Below are positions 35,721 to 45,517 of a DNA stretch of 64,000 nucleotides, in pieces. The notes under the pieces were generated by a model, which was not told the DNA's origin, did not search any database, and saw only the letters and a program-made list of their open reading frames with translations. The stretch lies in the NCBI RefSeq assembly GCF_031082405.1, contig NZ_JAVHJU010000008.1:186001-250000 (forward strand), read 5' to 3'. Origin of the DNA: Amycolatopsis sp. A133 (GTDB taxonomy: Bacteria > Actinomycetota > Actinomycetes > Mycobacteriales > Pseudonocardiaceae). Numbering within the stretch: the stretch's first letter is position 1; every line of letters begins with the position of its first letter. The position numbers were made by a program, and so were the translations under genes.

Positions 35721-38275
35721 CGCACCCCCTCCTCTTCGCGTTCCGCACTTTCGCGTTCCACGCTGAAAGCGGGCAGTGACACGACGACCGTGAGCCCGCC
35801 GCCCGGGGTGTCCTCCGCGCGGATCGTGCCGCCCATCGCTTCGGTGAACCCCTTGGCCACCGACAGGCCCAGCCCGACGCCGGGGGTGGTGTCCCGGTCG
35901 CCGCCGAGCCGCTGGAACGGCGCGAACGCCGAGTCCGCGGCGCCCTTCCGCAGTCCCTTGCCGTGGTCGACGATCCGCAGCTCGACCTGGCCGGAGTGGG
36001 CGCTGGCCCGTGCCGACACCGGCGCGCCGCCGTGGCGCAGGGCGTTGTCCAGGACGTTCGCCACCACCCGTTCCAGCAGGCCGGGGTCGGCGAGCACCGA
36101 CGGCAGCCGGTCGTCGACCGCGACCCGCACGTCGTCCGAATCGTCCACAGTGGACAGCGCGTGCGCGACGACCTCGTCGTAGCCGACCGGACGCAGGTGC
36201 GGCCGGACCGCGCCGGTGGCCAGCCGCGACGAATCGAGGAGGTTGTCGATCAGCCCGGCGAGCCGGTCGGCGGACAGCTCGATGGCCTCCATCAGCTCCG
36301 CGGTGTCCTCTTCGGACAGGGCCAGGTCGGGTGCGCGCAGGCTGCCGATCGACGCCTTGATCGACGTCAGCGGCGTGCGCAGGTCGTGCCCGACCGCGGA
36401 CAGCAGCGTCGTGCGCAGCTCGGTCGCCTCGGCCTTGCGCTCGGCGCGCGCCGCCGCGGCCGCGTCCCGCTGCTGCCGCAGGGCCAGGAACGCCTGTCCC
36501 GCCACGGCTTCCAGGACCCGCCGGTCGGCCGCCGGCAGCGCCCGCCCGCGCAGGGTCAGGTGGACGTCGGCGGTGACGGCGATGTCGGCGTCGGCCTCGT
36601 CCGGGTCGGCGCACGGGTGCTCCCCTGCGGTCGCCACGCACTGCCACACGCCATCCTGCTTCTCCAGCAGGGTCACCGACGTCAGCGCGAAGTTCTCGCG
36701 CACCTTGGCCAGCAGCCGCTCGATCGGGTCGGTGTGGGTGAGCACGGTCCGGGCGTAGGACGCCAGCAGCGCCGCCTCGGTCCGCGCCCGCGCCGCCTGG
36801 GCGGCCCGGCGCGCGGCCTGGTCGACGACCAGCGCGACGAGCACCGCGACCACGACCATCGCGATCAGCGTCACCAGGTTCTGCGGGGTGTGCACGTTCA
36901 GCGTGTACAGCGGCGGCGTGAAGAAGAAGTTGAGCAGCCCGGCGCCCAGCACGGCGGCGACCAGGGCCGGGCCGAGGCCGCCGACCAGCGCGACGACGAC
37001 CGTGGCCAGGACGTAGGCGATGACGTCGGTGGCGAAGTCGAGCCCGCTCGGCAGGTACACGCCGACGAGGGTGACCAGCACCGGCAGCACGAGGCCCAGC
37101 ACCCAGCCCGTCACCAGCCTCGACAGCCCCAGCGGGCTCACGGCCAGCCCGGCCCGCAGGCGCCCGCCCGCCTCGGAGTGGGTGACCATGTGCACGTCGA
37201 TCGGCCCGGACCGGCGGACCACCGAAGCGCCGATGCCCTCGTCGAACAGCCGCGCCACGCGGGAGCGGCGCGAGGTCCCGATCACCAGCTGGGTCGCGTT
37301 GACGCCGCGGGCGAAGTCCAGCAGCGCGGCCGGCACGTCGTCGCCGACGACCGTGTGGAACGTCGCGCCCACCTCCTCGGCGAGCTTGCGGCAGCGGGCC
37401 ATCGCGGCCGGGCTGGCTTTGTGGGAGTACCGCCCGGCCAGGCCGTCGCCACCGAGGATGTGCACCACCTGTAGCTCGGCGCCGGCCCGGGTGGCGATCC
37501 GGCTGGCCCGGCGGATGAGCGTCTCGCTCTCCGGGCCGCCGGTGATCGAGGCGACAACGCGTTCGCGTGCCTCCCACGTGTCGGTGATCCGCTGCTCGGC
37601 GCGGTAGCGCTGCAGGGCGACGTCGACCTGGTCGGCCACCCACAGCAGCGCCAGTTCGCGGAGGGCGGTGAGGTTGCCGGGCCGGAAGTAGTTGCCGAGC
37701 GCGGCGTCGATCCGCTCGGCCGGGTAGACGTTGCCGTGGGCGAGCCGCCGCCGCAGGGCCTCGGGGGTGATGTCGACCAGCTCCAGCTGCTCGGCGTGGC
37801 GGACGACCTCGTCCGGCACGGTCTCCTGCTGGGTGACGCCGGTGATCCGCTCGACGACGTCGTTGAGGCTCTGCAGGTGCTGCACGTTGACCGTGGACAG
37901 CACGTCGATGCCGGCCTCCAGCAGAGCGTGCACGTCCTGCCAGCGCTTGGCGTTGCGCGAGCCGGGCACGTTGGTGTGCGCGAGCTCGTCGACCACGGCG
38001 ACCTCGGGCGCGCGGGCCAGGACGGCGTCGAGGTCCATCTCGTCGAATTCGCGGCCGCGGTGCCCGGCGCGCCGCCGCGGGACGACCTCCAGGCCGTCCA
38101 GCAGCTGCGCGGTCTTCGCGCGCCCGTGCGTCTCCACCAGGCCGACGACGACGTCGGTGCCGCGGTCCAGGCGCCGCCGCGCTTCGCCGAGCATGGCGAA
38201 GGTCTTGCCGACGCCCGGGGCCGCGCCGAGGTAGATCCTCAGCTCTCCCCGGCGCGGCCTGTTCTCGGTGGTCAC
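35717..38275 (-). CDS. kdpD: Sensor histidine kinase KdpD
   Basis: An 852-aa membrane kinase that phosphorylates KdpE. In order it has a KdpD N-terminal domain with P-loop LGAAPGVGKTFAM (about residues 16-28), a USP-like domain (about 240-370), four membrane helices (about 390-490), a GAF-like region, HisKA with the phospho-His in AVGHDLRTPLTSIKAS (about 630), and HATPase (VLDNALRHG; GVGLGLSVAKG). All parts appear intact. The start is GTG 38275, 4 bases after the kdpC stop. Confidence 0.95.
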   Translation of the reverse strand: MTTENRPRRGELRIYLGAAPGVGKTFAMLGEARRRLDRGTDVVVGLVETHGRAKTAQLLDGLEVVPRRRAGHRGREFDEMDLDAVLARAPEVAVVDELAHTNVPGSRNAKRWQDVHALLEAGIDVLSTVNVQHLQSLNDVVERITGVTQQETVPDEVVRHAEQLELVDITPEALRRRLAHGNVYPAERIDAALGNYFRPGNLTALRELALLWVADQVDVALQRYRAEQRITDTWEARERVVASITGGPESETLIRRASRIATRAGAELQVVHILGGDGLAGRYSHKASPAAMARCRKLAEEVGATFHTVVGDDVPAALLDFARGVNATQLVIGTSRRSRVARLFDEGIGASVVRRSGPIDVHMVTHSEAGGRLRAGLAVSPLGLSRLVTGWVLGLVLPVLVTLVGVYLPSGLDFATDVIAYVLATVVVALVGGLGPALVAAVLGAGLLNFFFTPPLYTLNVHTPQNLVTLIAMVVVAVLVALVVDQAARRAAQAARARTEAALLASYARTVLTHTDPIERLLAKVRENFALTSVTLLEKQDGVWQCVATAGEHPCADPDEADADIAVTADVHLTLRGRALPAADRRVLEAVAGQAFLALRQQRDAAAAARAERKAEATELRTTLLSAVGHDLRTPLTSIKASIGSLRAPDLALSEEDTAELMEAIELSADRLAGLIDNLLDSSRLATGAVRPHLRPVGYDEVVAHALSTVDDSDDVRVAVDDRLPSVLADPGLLERVVANVLDNALRHGGAPVSARASAHSGQVELRIVDHGKGLRKGAADSAFAPFQRLGGDRDTTPGVGLGLSVAKGFTEAMGGTIRAEDTPGGGLTVVVSLPAFSVERESAEREEEGVR

Positions 38276-38279
38276 GGTG

Positions 38280-38870
38280 TCAGTGTGCCCCTCCGGCCGC
38301 GGCGCGCACGGCCAAGTTGAGCGGGAGCACAGTCACGCCGGGGACGCCGATCCCCGCCCCGCTCGTGCTCTGCTCGATCAGCTGTTTCACCCGGTCGAGG
38401 GGTAGGCCGGTGTTCCGCGCGACCCGCGGTGCCTGCAGCTCGGCGTAGGCGACGCTGATCGCCGGGTCGAGGCCCGAGCCCGACGCCGTCACCGCGTCCG
38501 GTGGTACCTGATCGGGCGACACGCCTTCGCGCTCGGCGACCACCGCCTTGCGCTGCTCGATCGTCTTCACGAGGTCTTTGTTGTCCGGGCCCTTGTTGGA
38601 CGCACCGGACGGCATGTCCGGGCCGACCGCCGAGGGGCGGGTGTGGAACCACGGGTCGTGCGCGGGGTCGGCGGGCACCGGGTCGACGCCGATGAGCGAC
38701 GACCCCACGGCCTGCCCGTTCTGCGTCACGATCGAGCCTTCGGCGTTCCCCTCCAAGCCGGGGACGCGGGCGATCGCCCACACCGACAGGGGGTAGAGGA
38801 GCCCGAGCAGGACCGTCATGACGAGCAGGACGCGCAGCCCGGCCCAGGTCTGCTTGACGAGTGTGTTCAC
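38280..38870 (-). CDS. kdpC: Potassium-transporting ATPase subunit KdpC
   Basis: A 196-aa single-span subunit of the high-affinity K+ pump. One N-terminal membrane helix (LRVLLVMTVLLGLLYPLSVWAIA), then the periplasmic domain with GSSLIG, FHTRPSA, NKGPDN, PPDAVTASGSGLDPAISVAYA and the NTGLPLDRVKQLI end block. It assists ATP binding by KdpB (family knowledge). The start is GTG 38870, 7 bases after kdpB. Confidence 0.95.
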   Translation of the reverse strand: MNTLVKQTWAGLRVLLVMTVLLGLLYPLSVWAIARVPGLEGNAEGSIVTQNGQAVGSSLIGVDPVPADPAHDPWFHTRPSAVGPDMPSGASNKGPDNKDLVKTIEQRKAVVAEREGVSPDQVPPDAVTASGSGLDPAISVAYAELQAPRVARNTGLPLDRVKQLIEQSTSGAGIGVPGVTVLPLNLAVRAAAGGAH

Positions 38871-38877
38871 TTCGAGG

Positions 38878-40926
38878 TCACCCGATTCCAGGGATGAGGC
38901 GCACCAGCAGGTCGATCAGCCAGATCCCGAGGAAGGGGCTGACGATCCCGCCGAGGCCGTAGACGAGCAGGTTGCGGCGCAGCAGGGCCGAGGCCGACGA
39001 CGGCTTGTACCGCACGCCGCGCAGGGCCAGCGGGATCAGCACGACGATGATCAGCGCGTTGAAGACGACCGCGGAGAGGATCGCCGATTTCGGCGTGGCC
39101 AGGTGCATGACGTTCAGCCCGCCCAGCTGGGCGTAGATGCCGGTGAACATCGCGGGCAGGATCGCGAAGTACTTGGCCAGGTCGTTCGCGACGCTGAACG
39201 TGGTCAGCGCGCCGCGGGTGATCAGCAGCTGCTTGCCGATCGCGACGATTTCGATCAGCTTCGTCGGGTCGCTGTCGAGGTCGACCATGTTCCCGGCCTC
39301 CTTGGCGGCCGAGGTGCCGGTGTTCATCGCGACGCCGACGTCGGCCTGGGCGAGGGCGGGAGCGTCGTTGGTGCCGTCGCCGGTCATCGCGACCAGCCGC
39401 CCGCCTTCCTGCTCCTGCTTGATGAGCGCCATCTTGTCCTCGGGCTTGGCCTCGGCGAGGTAGTCGTCGACGCCGGCGTCCGCGGCGATGGCCTTCGCGG
39501 TGAGCGGGTTGTCGCCGGTGATCATCACCGTCTTGATGCCCATCGAGCGCAGTTCGGCGAAGCGCTCCTTCATGCCCGGCTTGACGACGTCGGAGAGCCG
39601 GATCACCCCGCGCACCACGGCGTCCTCGGCGACGACCAAGGGCGTGCCGCCCTGGGCGCTGATCTCGTCGACCACGCGCTCGGTCTCGTCGGGGAATTCG
39701 CCGCCGTTGTCCCGCACCCACGCGCGGACCGCACTCGCCGCGCCCTTGCGGATCCGCCGGCTCCCGATGTCGAGGCCGCTCATCCGCGTCTGCGCGGTGA
39801 AGGGGACGAACTCGCCGGATTCGTCCTGGGCCGCGTAGCCCGACGTCAGCTCGACGACGCTGCGGCCTTCGGGCGTCTCGTCGGCCAGGCTGGCCAGCCG
39901 CGCGGCGCGGGCGAGTTCGTCCATCGTGGACGTACCCACCGGGATCAGCTCGGTGGCGCGGCGGTTGCCGAAGGTGATCGTGCCGGTCTTGTCGAGCAGC
40001 AGCGTCGAGACGTCGCCCGCGGCTTCCACCGCACGGCCGCTCGTCGCCAGGACGTTGCGCTGGACCAAGCGGTCCATGCCCGCGATGCCGATGGCGCTCA
40101 GCAGCGCGCCGATCGTCGTCGGGATGAGGCACACCAGCAGCGCGGTCAGCACGATCACGGATTGCTCGGACCCGGAGTAGCGGGCCATCGGCTGCAGCGC
40201 CACGACGGCGAGCAGGAAGATGATCGTCAGGGTCGAGAGCAGGATGGTCAGCGCGATCTCGTTCGGCGTCTTCTGCCGGGAAGCGCCCTCCACCAACGCG
40301 ATCATGCGGTCCACGAAGGACTCGCCCGGCTTGGTCGTGATCTTGACGACGACCCGGTCGCTCAGCACCGTTGTGCCGCCGGTGACGGCGCTGCGGTCGC
40401 CGCCGGACTCACGGATGACCGGGGCCGACTCGCCGGTGATGGCCGATTCGTCGACGGTCGCGATGCCCTCGACGACGTCGCCGTCGCCCGGGATCACCTG
40501 GCCCGCCTCGACGACGACCAGGTCGCCGATCTTCAGCTCGACCCCGGGCACCTGCTCCTCCCCGGCCTCGGTGAGGCGCCGGGCGACGGTCTCCTTCTTC
40601 GACTTCCGCAGCGATTCCGCCTGCGCCTTGCCGCGCCCTTCCGCGACGGCTTCGGCGAGGTTCGCGAAGACGACCGTGAACCACAGCCAGACGGCGATCA
40701 GGATCGTGAACACGCTCGGGTCGGTGACGGCGAAGACGGTGGTGAGCGCGGACCCCACCCACACCACGAACATCACCGGGTTGCCGAGCTGGTGCTTCGG
40801 GTGCAGCTTCCGCAGCGCTTCCGGCAGCGACGTCCAGAGCTGACGCGGGCTGAAGACCCCCGCGCCGACCCGGCCCGGCGTCCCGGCGGCGGGAGTCACC
40901 TGCGGTCGTTCTTCGGTGACGGTCAT
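38878..40926 (-). CDS. kdpB: Potassium-transporting ATPase ATP-binding subunit KdpB
   Basis: A 682-aa P-type ATPase that powers K+ uptake. The actuator motif is ITGESAPV, the phosphorylation site is the Asp of [10 protein letters not shown], and the hinge is [21 protein letters not shown]. Seven membrane helices are evident, with [21 protein letters not shown] in the ion path. Length is normal. The ATG overlaps the kdpA stop (ATGA). Confidence 0.97.
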   Translation of the reverse strand: MTVTEERPQVTPAAGTPGRVGAGVFSPRQLWTSLPEALRKLHPKHQLGNPVMFVVWVGSALTTVFAVTDPSVFTILIAVWLWFTVVFANLAEAVAEGRGKAQAESLRKSKKETVARRLTEAGEEQVPGVELKIGDLVVVEAGQVIPGDGDVVEGIATVDESAITGESAPVIRESGGDRSAVTGGTTVLSDRVVVKITTKPGESFVDRMIALVEGASRQKTPNEIALTILLSTLTIIFLLAVVALQPMARYSGSEQSVIVLTALLVCLIPTTIGALLSAIGIAGMDRLVQRNVLATSGRAVEAAGDVSTLLLDKTGTITFGNRRATELIPVGTSTMDELARAARLASLADETPEGRSVVELTSGYAAQDESGEFVPFTAQTRMSGLDIGSRRIRKGAASAVRAWVRDNGGEFPDETERVVDEISAQGGTPLVVAEDAVVRGVIRLSDVVKPGMKERFAELRSMGIKTVMITGDNPLTAKAIAADAGVDDYLAEAKPEDKMALIKQEQEGGRLVAMTGDGTNDAPALAQADVGVAMNTGTSAAKEAGNMVDLDSDPTKLIEIVAIGKQLLITRGALTTFSVANDLAKYFAILPAMFTGIYAQLGGLNVMHLATPKSAILSAVVFNALIIVVLIPLALRGVRYKPSSASALLRRNLLVYGLGGIVSPFLGIWLIDLLVRLIPGIG

Positions 40927-42584
40927 GCGAGTGCCTCCGCGATGGGCCCGAGCGCGAGCGCCGGGATGAACGTGAGGGCCGCGACGAGCACCACCGTGCC
41001 GGTGAGCAGGGTGGCGAACAGCGGCCCGGTGGTGGGCAGGGTGCCCGCGGTTTCCGGCACCTTGCGCTGCGCGGCCAGGGAACCGGCCAGGCAGAGCACG
41101 GCGAGGATCGGCACGAACCGGCCGGCCGCCATGGCAACGCCGAACGACGACTGGAACCAGCCGCTCGTCGCGGTCAGCCCGCCGAACGCGCTGCCGTTGT
41201 TGTTGCCAGTCGACGCGTAGCCGTAGAGAACCTCGGAGAGGCCGTGCGCGCCGGAGTTGCCCAGCGCACCGGCCGTGCCCGGCAGCAGCAAGGCGATCCC
41301 GGAGCCGAGGAGCACAACCGTCGGCATCGCCAGCATGGCGATCGCCGCGCACGTGACCTCGCGCCGGCCGAGCTTCTTGCCCAGGTACTCCGGGGTCCGC
41401 CCGACCATCAGCCCGGCCAGGAACATCGCGATGATCGCCAGCACGAGGATGCCGTAGAGGCCGGTGCCGACGCCGCCGGGCGAGATCTCGCCGTAGAGCA
41501 TGTTCAGCAGCGGGCCCCCACCGCCGAGCCCGGACAGGCTGTCGTGCGCGCCGTTCACCGCGCCGGTGGACGTGCCGGTGGTGGTGTCGGCGAAGAGCGA
41601 CGTCAGCCCGATGCCGAAGCGCTGTTCCTTGCCTTCCATGCCGGCGCCCGCGGCCAGCGCGGCCGGGTTGCTCGCGTGCGCTTCGGAGAGCCAGATGAGC
41701 GCCAGCGAAGCCGCCCACAGCAACCCCATCACGCTCAGCAGGACGTACCCCTGGCGGCGGTGGCCGACCAGCGTGCCGAACGCGCGGGTCAGGCTGACCG
41801 GGATGACCAGGATCAGGAACAGCTGGACCAGGTTCGACCAGGCGGTGGGGTTCTCGAACGGGTGCGCGGAGTTGGCGTTGAAGATGCCGCCGCCGTTGGT
41901 GCCCAGTTCCTTGATCGCCTCCTGGCTCGCCGCCGGGGCGAGCGCGAGGGTGCCCGGGCTGCCGTCGGGGTTCGTGACGGCGACGCCGGCCTTGAGGCTC
42001 TGCACGACCCCCAGCGCGACCAGCACGATCGCGAACCCGAACGCCATCGGCAGCAGGACCCGGATCGTGCCGCGGGTGAGGTCCACCCAGAAGTTGCCGA
42101 GCCGGTCGGTCTTCGCCCGGACGAAGCCCCGCGTCACCGCGATCGCCACGGCCAGGCCGACGCCCGCCGACAGGAAGTTCTGCACGGTCAGCCCGGCCAT
42201 CTGCACGAAGTGACCCATCGTCGTCTCGGGGACGTAGGACTGCCAGTTCGTGTTGGTGACGAAGGAGACCGCCGTGTTGAACGCGACGCCGGGACTCACC
42301 GCGCCGCGGCCCAGGCTCCACGGCAGCAGCGGCTGCAGCCGCTGCAGGAGGTAGAGCAGGACGACCGAGACGAACGAGAAGCCGAGCACGCCCGCGGCGT
42401 AGGTCGGCCACCGCTGCTCGGAGTCCGGGTTGACCCGGAAGAGCCGGTAGAGGCCCTTCTCGAGCTTCAGGTGCTTCTCGGTGGAGAAGACGCGCGCCAG
42501 GTAGTCGCCGAGCGGTCGGTAGACCACGGCGAGGGCGGCGAGGAGCAGGCCGAGCTGGATGAGCCCGGCCGTGGTGTCAGTCAT
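40923..42584 (-). CDS. kdpA: Potassium-transporting ATPase channel subunit KdpA
   Basis: A 553-aa K+-selective channel-like subunit with about ten membrane segments. Four selectivity-filter-like loops are seen, for example [31 protein letters not shown] and [13 protein letters not shown]. It forms the ion entry of the Kdp complex. The ATG is 37 bases downstream of kdpF in the same leftward operon. Confidence 0.96.
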   Translation of the reverse strand: MTDTTAGLIQLGLLLAALAVVYRPLGDYLARVFSTEKHLKLEKGLYRLFRVNPDSEQRWPTYAAGVLGFSFVSVVLLYLLQRLQPLLPWSLGRGAVSPGVAFNTAVSFVTNTNWQSYVPETTMGHFVQMAGLTVQNFLSAGVGLAVAIAVTRGFVRAKTDRLGNFWVDLTRGTIRVLLPMAFGFAIVLVALGVVQSLKAGVAVTNPDGSPGTLALAPAASQEAIKELGTNGGGIFNANSAHPFENPTAWSNLVQLFLILVIPVSLTRAFGTLVGHRRQGYVLLSVMGLLWAASLALIWLSEAHASNPAALAAGAGMEGKEQRFGIGLTSLFADTTTGTSTGAVNGAHDSLSGLGGGGPLLNMLYGEISPGGVGTGLYGILVLAIIAMFLAGLMVGRTPEYLGKKLGRREVTCAAIAMLAMPTVVLLGSGIALLLPGTAGALGNSGAHGLSEVLYGYASTGNNNGSAFGGLTATSGWFQSSFGVAMAAGRFVPILAVLCLAGSLAAQRKVPETAGTLPTTGPLFATLLTGTVVLVAALTFIPALALGPIAEALA

Positions 42585-42621
42585 TTCGGCCCCTCCGCGG
42601 GAAAAAGTACGTCGGGGCGCA

Positions 42622-42717
42622 TCAGAATTTCTCCGGCCTGATCAGCGCGACGAAGAGGTAGCCGAGAAGGCCCAGTGCCAGCAGCCCGCCGACGACGTCG
42701 GCCAGGGTGCCGCTCAC
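42622..42717 (-). CDS. kdpF: Potassium-transporting ATPase small subunit KdpF
   Basis: A 31-aa single-helix lipid-like stabiliser of the Kdp complex. The sequence is one helix (VVGGLLALGLLGYLFVALI) with the typical ending RPEKF. GTG 42717 shares its G with the end of the upstream 27-aa ORF (GTGA overlap). An ATG start further upstream in frame would give an unrelated Arg-rich extension and is rejected. Confidence 0.88.
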   Translation of the reverse strand: MSGTLADVVGGLLALGLLGYLFVALIRPEKF

Positions 42718-42797
42718 AGCTTTTCCAAGCCGCGCAGCACCAGCGCCAGCACCACGAACACGCCGATCAGCAGAACGGCGTAGAGCAAGTCGGCCAC
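42714..42797 (-). CDS. 27-aa membrane peptide, first gene of the kdp operon
   Basis: A short ORF starting at GTG 42797, spaced after GAGAGGTG. The peptide starts VADLLYAVLLIGVFVVLALV and ends LRGLEKL: one membrane helix with a charged end. It overlaps kdpF by GTGA, so it is translated as part of kdpFABC. It looks like a second KdpF-like peptide. Function is unknown. Role in complex assembly or potassium sensing is inference. Confidence 0.65.
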   Translation of the reverse strand: MADLLYAVLLIGVFVVLALVLRGLEKL

Positions 42798-42879
42798 AGG
42801 CACCTCTCAAGACGGGTCACCGGGTTCGGTGACCGGACAGCTCACTGTGCGTCTCCGGAACCTCGTCCCGACCCAGGGC

Positions 42880-42928
42880 TGATGGCGCCTTGATGCGTTC
42901 CTGACGCACATTTACGCCGTCTTGACGG
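42880..42928 (-). promoter_or_regulatory. Five phased hexamers, probable KdpE operator
   Basis: Hexamers of the form TGA[T/C]G[G/C] or TTACGC begin at 42880, 42891, 42902, 42912 and 42923, so spacing is 11, 11, 10 and 11 bases. Direct half-sites one helical turn apart are the hallmark of OmpR-family binding. The array lies about 85 bases upstream of the first kdp ORF, matching a KdpE activation site. Confidence 0.6.
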
Positions 42929-43101
42929 CGGGTGGCGGCGGTCACGCAAGCGTTTGCCTCGTTGTCACCGCTTGCAGTTGGTCAGTGACACGCAACACAA
43001 CGCGTGACCGAACAGGTGCGGAACGTGCAATTCGGGCAGACAAGATCTTCGGGCCGTGTTACACCTGTGTTACCGATAGTTGTATCGGCTAAGCAATCTC
43101 G

Positions 43102-43117
43102 GGAGAGGGGTTTCTCC
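43102..43117 (+). promoter_or_regulatory. Hairpin over the asnB ribosome-binding site
   Basis: GGAGA (43102-43106) pairs with TCTCC (43113-43117) and the ATG begins at 43118. The stem buries the only Shine-Dalgarno sequence, GGGAGAGGGG. Such a stem could damp or regulate translation. Confidence 0.4.
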
Positions 43118-44959
43118 ATGTGCGGTATCGCCGGCTGGGTGTCCTACGACGCCGACCTCACCCGCCGCCGGGACGTCGTCGACGCCATGACCGGCACGAT
43201 GGCCTGCCGCGGCCCGGACGACTCCGGGACGTGGGTGCGCCGCCACGTCGCGCTCGGCCACCGGCGGCTGGCCATCATCGACCTGCCCGGCGGCCGTCAG
43301 CCGATGACGGTCCACACGCCGGGCGGCGAAGTGGCGATGGTCTACAGCGGTGAGGCCTACAACTTCACCGAGCTGAAGGAAGAACTGACAAAACTGGGCC
43401 ACACCTGGGAAACCGACAGCGACACCGAGGTGGTGCTGCACGGCTACCTGCAGTGGGGCGACGAGGTCGTCGACCACCTCAACGGCATGTACGCCTTCGC
43501 GATCTGGGACGAGCGCGACGACCGGCTCGTCATGATCCGCGATCGGATGGGCATCAAGCCGTTCTACTACTACCCCACCGCCGACGGCGTGCTGTTCGGC
43601 TCCGAGCCGAAGGCGATCCTCGCCAACCCCCTGGCCAAGAAGGTCGTCGACACCGACGGCCTGCGCGAGCTGATGGCGTTCACCAAGCGCCCCGGCTGGT
43701 CGCTGTGGAAGGGCATGGAGGAGGTCCGGCCGGGCACGATCGTCACCGTGTCCCGCGACGGCGTCCGGACCCGCACGTACTGGAAGCTGGACGCGAAGCA
43801 GCACACCGACGACCGGGAAACGACGGTCGCCCGCGTCCGCGAGCTGATGACCGACATCGTGCACCGGCAGCTCGTCGCCGACGTCCCCCGCTGCGTCCTG
43901 CTCTCCGGCGGCCTCGACTCCAGCGCCGTCACCGGGCTGGCGGCGGCGCGGCTCGCTTCCCAAGGTGAGCAGCTGCGGACGTTCTCGGTCGACTTCTTCG
44001 GCCAGGAGGAGAACTTCAAGCCGGACGAGATGCGGGACACGGCGGACTCGCCGTTCGTCCGCGACGTCGCTTCGCTGGTGGGCTCCGCGCACCAGGACGT
44101 CGTGCTGAACCCGGCCGAGCTGACCGACCCGGAGGTGCGGCGCGCGGTGCTGCGGGCCCGCGACATCCCGGCCGGGCTGGGCGACATGGACACGTCGCTG
44201 TACCTGCTGTTCAAGGCGATCCGCGGCGAGTCGACGGTGGCGCTCTCGGGCGAGTCGGCCGACGAGGTGTTCGGCGGCTACCGCTGGTTCTTCGACGAGG
44301 CTTCGGTCAACGCGGACATGTTCCCGTGGATCGCCTTCCGCAGCGCGATGCTGACCGACCGGACGTCCATCTACACCCCCGAGCTGATGGGGAAGATGGA
44401 CCTGCAGAACTACCTGGGCGACCAGTACCGCTCGGCGGTCGCCGAGGTCGAGCACCTGGACGGCGAGTCCGCGACCGAGGCACGGATGCGGACGATCTCC
44501 CACCTGCACCTGACCCGGTTCGTGCGGATGCTGCTGGACCGCAAGGACCGCGCGTCGATGGCGGTGGGCCTGGAGGTCCGCGTGCCGTTCTGCGACCACC
44601 GGCTGGTCGAGTACGTGTACAACACACCGTGGTCGCTGAAGACGTTCGATGGCCGCGAGAAGAGCCTCCTGCGGCACGCGACCAAGCACGTCCTGCCGGA
44701 GTCGGTGGCCCAGCGGGTCAAGAGCCCGTACCCGTCGACGCAGGACCCGGGCTACGCGGCGGCGCTGCAGCAGCAGGCCAAGGAGGTGCTGGCCGAGCCG
44801 GGCCACTCCGTGTTCGACCTGGTCGACCGGTCCTGGGCGCACCGGGTGTCCGAAGTGGACTCGGCGACCATGGCCCCGGCGGACCGGATCGGCCTGGACC
44901 GGCTGCTGGACCTGTACCACTGGATCGAGATGTACTCCCCGGAGCTGCAGCTCGACTGA
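43118..44959 (+). CDS. asnB: Asparagine synthase (glutamine-hydrolysing)
   Basis: Makes asparagine from aspartate, ATP and glutamine. The 613-aa protein begins MCGIAGWVSYD, so Cys2 is the class-II glutaminase nucleophile once Met is removed. The glutaminase domain (RGPDDSGTW; GHRRLAIID) covers about residues 1-210. The synthetase domain has the PP-loop LLSGGLDSSAVTGL, SGESADEVFGGY and KDRASMAVGLEVRVPFCDHRLVEY. The in-frame GTG further upstream is rejected because Cys2 must be N-terminal. It is monocistronic and ends before the family A palindrome. Confidence 0.95.
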   Translation: MCGIAGWVSYDADLTRRRDVVDAMTGTMACRGPDDSGTWVRRHVALGHRRLAIIDLPGGRQPMTVHTPGGEVAMVYSGEAYNFTELKEELTKLGHTWETDSDTEVVLHGYLQWGDEVVDHLNGMYAFAIWDERDDRLVMIRDRMGIKPFYYYPTADGVLFGSEPKAILANPLAKKVVDTDGLRELMAFTKRPGWSLWKGMEEVRPGTIVTVSRDGVRTRTYWKLDAKQHTDDRETTVARVRELMTDIVHRQLVADVPRCVLLSGGLDSSAVTGLAAARLASQGEQLRTFSVDFFGQEENFKPDEMRDTADSPFVRDVASLVGSAHQDVVLNPAELTDPEVRRAVLRARDIPAGLGDMDTSLYLLFKAIRGESTVALSGESADEVFGGYRWFFDEASVNADMFPWIAFRSAMLTDRTSIYTPELMGKMDLQNYLGDQYRSAVAEVEHLDGESATEARMRTISHLHLTRFVRMLLDRKDRASMAVGLEVRVPFCDHRLVEYVYNTPWSLKTFDGREKSLLRHATKHVLPESVAQRVKSPYPSTQDPGYAAALQQQAKEVLAEPGHSVFDLVDRSWAHRVSEVDSATMAPADRIGLDRLLDLYHWIEMYSPELQLD

Positions 44960-44972
44960 GGTTCGCCGGTCA

Positions 44973-45024
44973 CCGGTCGTGAGTGGTAAAGCGGGTTAGA
45001 ACCCTCCTTACCACTCACGACCGG
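44973..45024. repeat. 25-bp-arm palindrome, family A copy 2
   Basis: Arms 44973-44997 and 45000-45024 match at 23 of 25 positions around a 2-base loop. The outer part GTCGTGAGTGGTAA is identical to the copy at 2193-2238. It lies between convergent genes asnB and the GNAT, where it may terminate both, and its right arm overlaps the end of the GNAT gene. Confidence 0.85.
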
Positions 45025-45517
45025 CCGCGGCAGACCCGCCGGCCGAGCCGAGCCGGAGTTCCGCGGTGACCTCGTCGCCTTCGGTGGTGAGGCCGGCGCC
45101 GAGCCCGGCCAGGAGTGCGCGGGCGCCGTGGTTGCCGGCGGTCGTCGAGGCGACGAACCGCGCCGCGCCGCTCGCCCGGGCCTCGGCCAGCAGCAAGGCG
45201 GCTACCTGCTTGCCGATTCCGCGGCCGCGGGCGTCGCGGCTCAGCCAGACGCCCGCCTCGACCGCGTCACCGTGGGGCTCCAGCCGGGCCGCGCCGACCG
45301 CCGCACCGTCGACGTCGATCACCCAGGTGCGTTCCACCGCCGTCGCCGGGTCGAGCGACCGGGCGCGGTGGAACGCCAGGAACGCCTCACGGCGCGCGGG
45401 CGGCCACCCCGGCGGGCCGTCGACCGGGGGCATGACCTCCAGCGGATCGGCTCCGGCTACGGCGGCTTCGAGCAGCCGCGCCAAGGCGGGCTCGTCCAAC
45501 GGCGTCAGGCTCGTCAC
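45008..45517 (-). CDS. GNAT N-acetyltransferase
   Basis: A 169-aa acetyl-CoA-dependent enzyme of unknown substrate. The core reads WVIDVDGAAVGAARLEPHGD, then VEAGVWLSRDARGRGIGKQVAALLLAEARASGA with the R-G-x-G-I-G acetyl-CoA loop, and TTAGNHGARALLAGLGA. The start GTG 45517 overlaps the stop of the SRPBCC gene by 4 bases, so the two share an operon. The C-terminal end reads into the palindrome at 44973-45024. Confidence 0.82.
   Translation of the reverse strand: MTSLTPLDEPALARLLEAAVAGADPLEVMPPVDGPPGWPPARREAFLAFHRARSLDPATAVERTWVIDVDGAAVGAARLEPHGDAVEAGVWLSRDARGRGIGKQVAALLLAEARASGAARFVASTTAGNHGARALLAGLGAGLTTEGDEVTAELRLGSAGGSAAAGREW

Larger units (their letters stand above)
42798..43117. other. 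320-base divergent control region between kdp and asnB
   Basis: Holds the kdp leader hairpin GGTCACCG-GGTT-CGGTGACC (42815-42834), the repeat array at 42880-42928, and, toward asnB, two copies of GTGTTAC (about 43056-43072), the dyad CCGATA-GTTG-TATCGG (43073-43088), and a ribosome-site hairpin (43102-43117). No ORF with coding character is seen. Confidence 0.7.

Noticed and set aside
42898..43003. A gene upstream of asnB in frame with it
   Set aside because: AsnB needs Cys2 directly after the initiator Met, so the start must be 43118. The upstream frame has no coding character.
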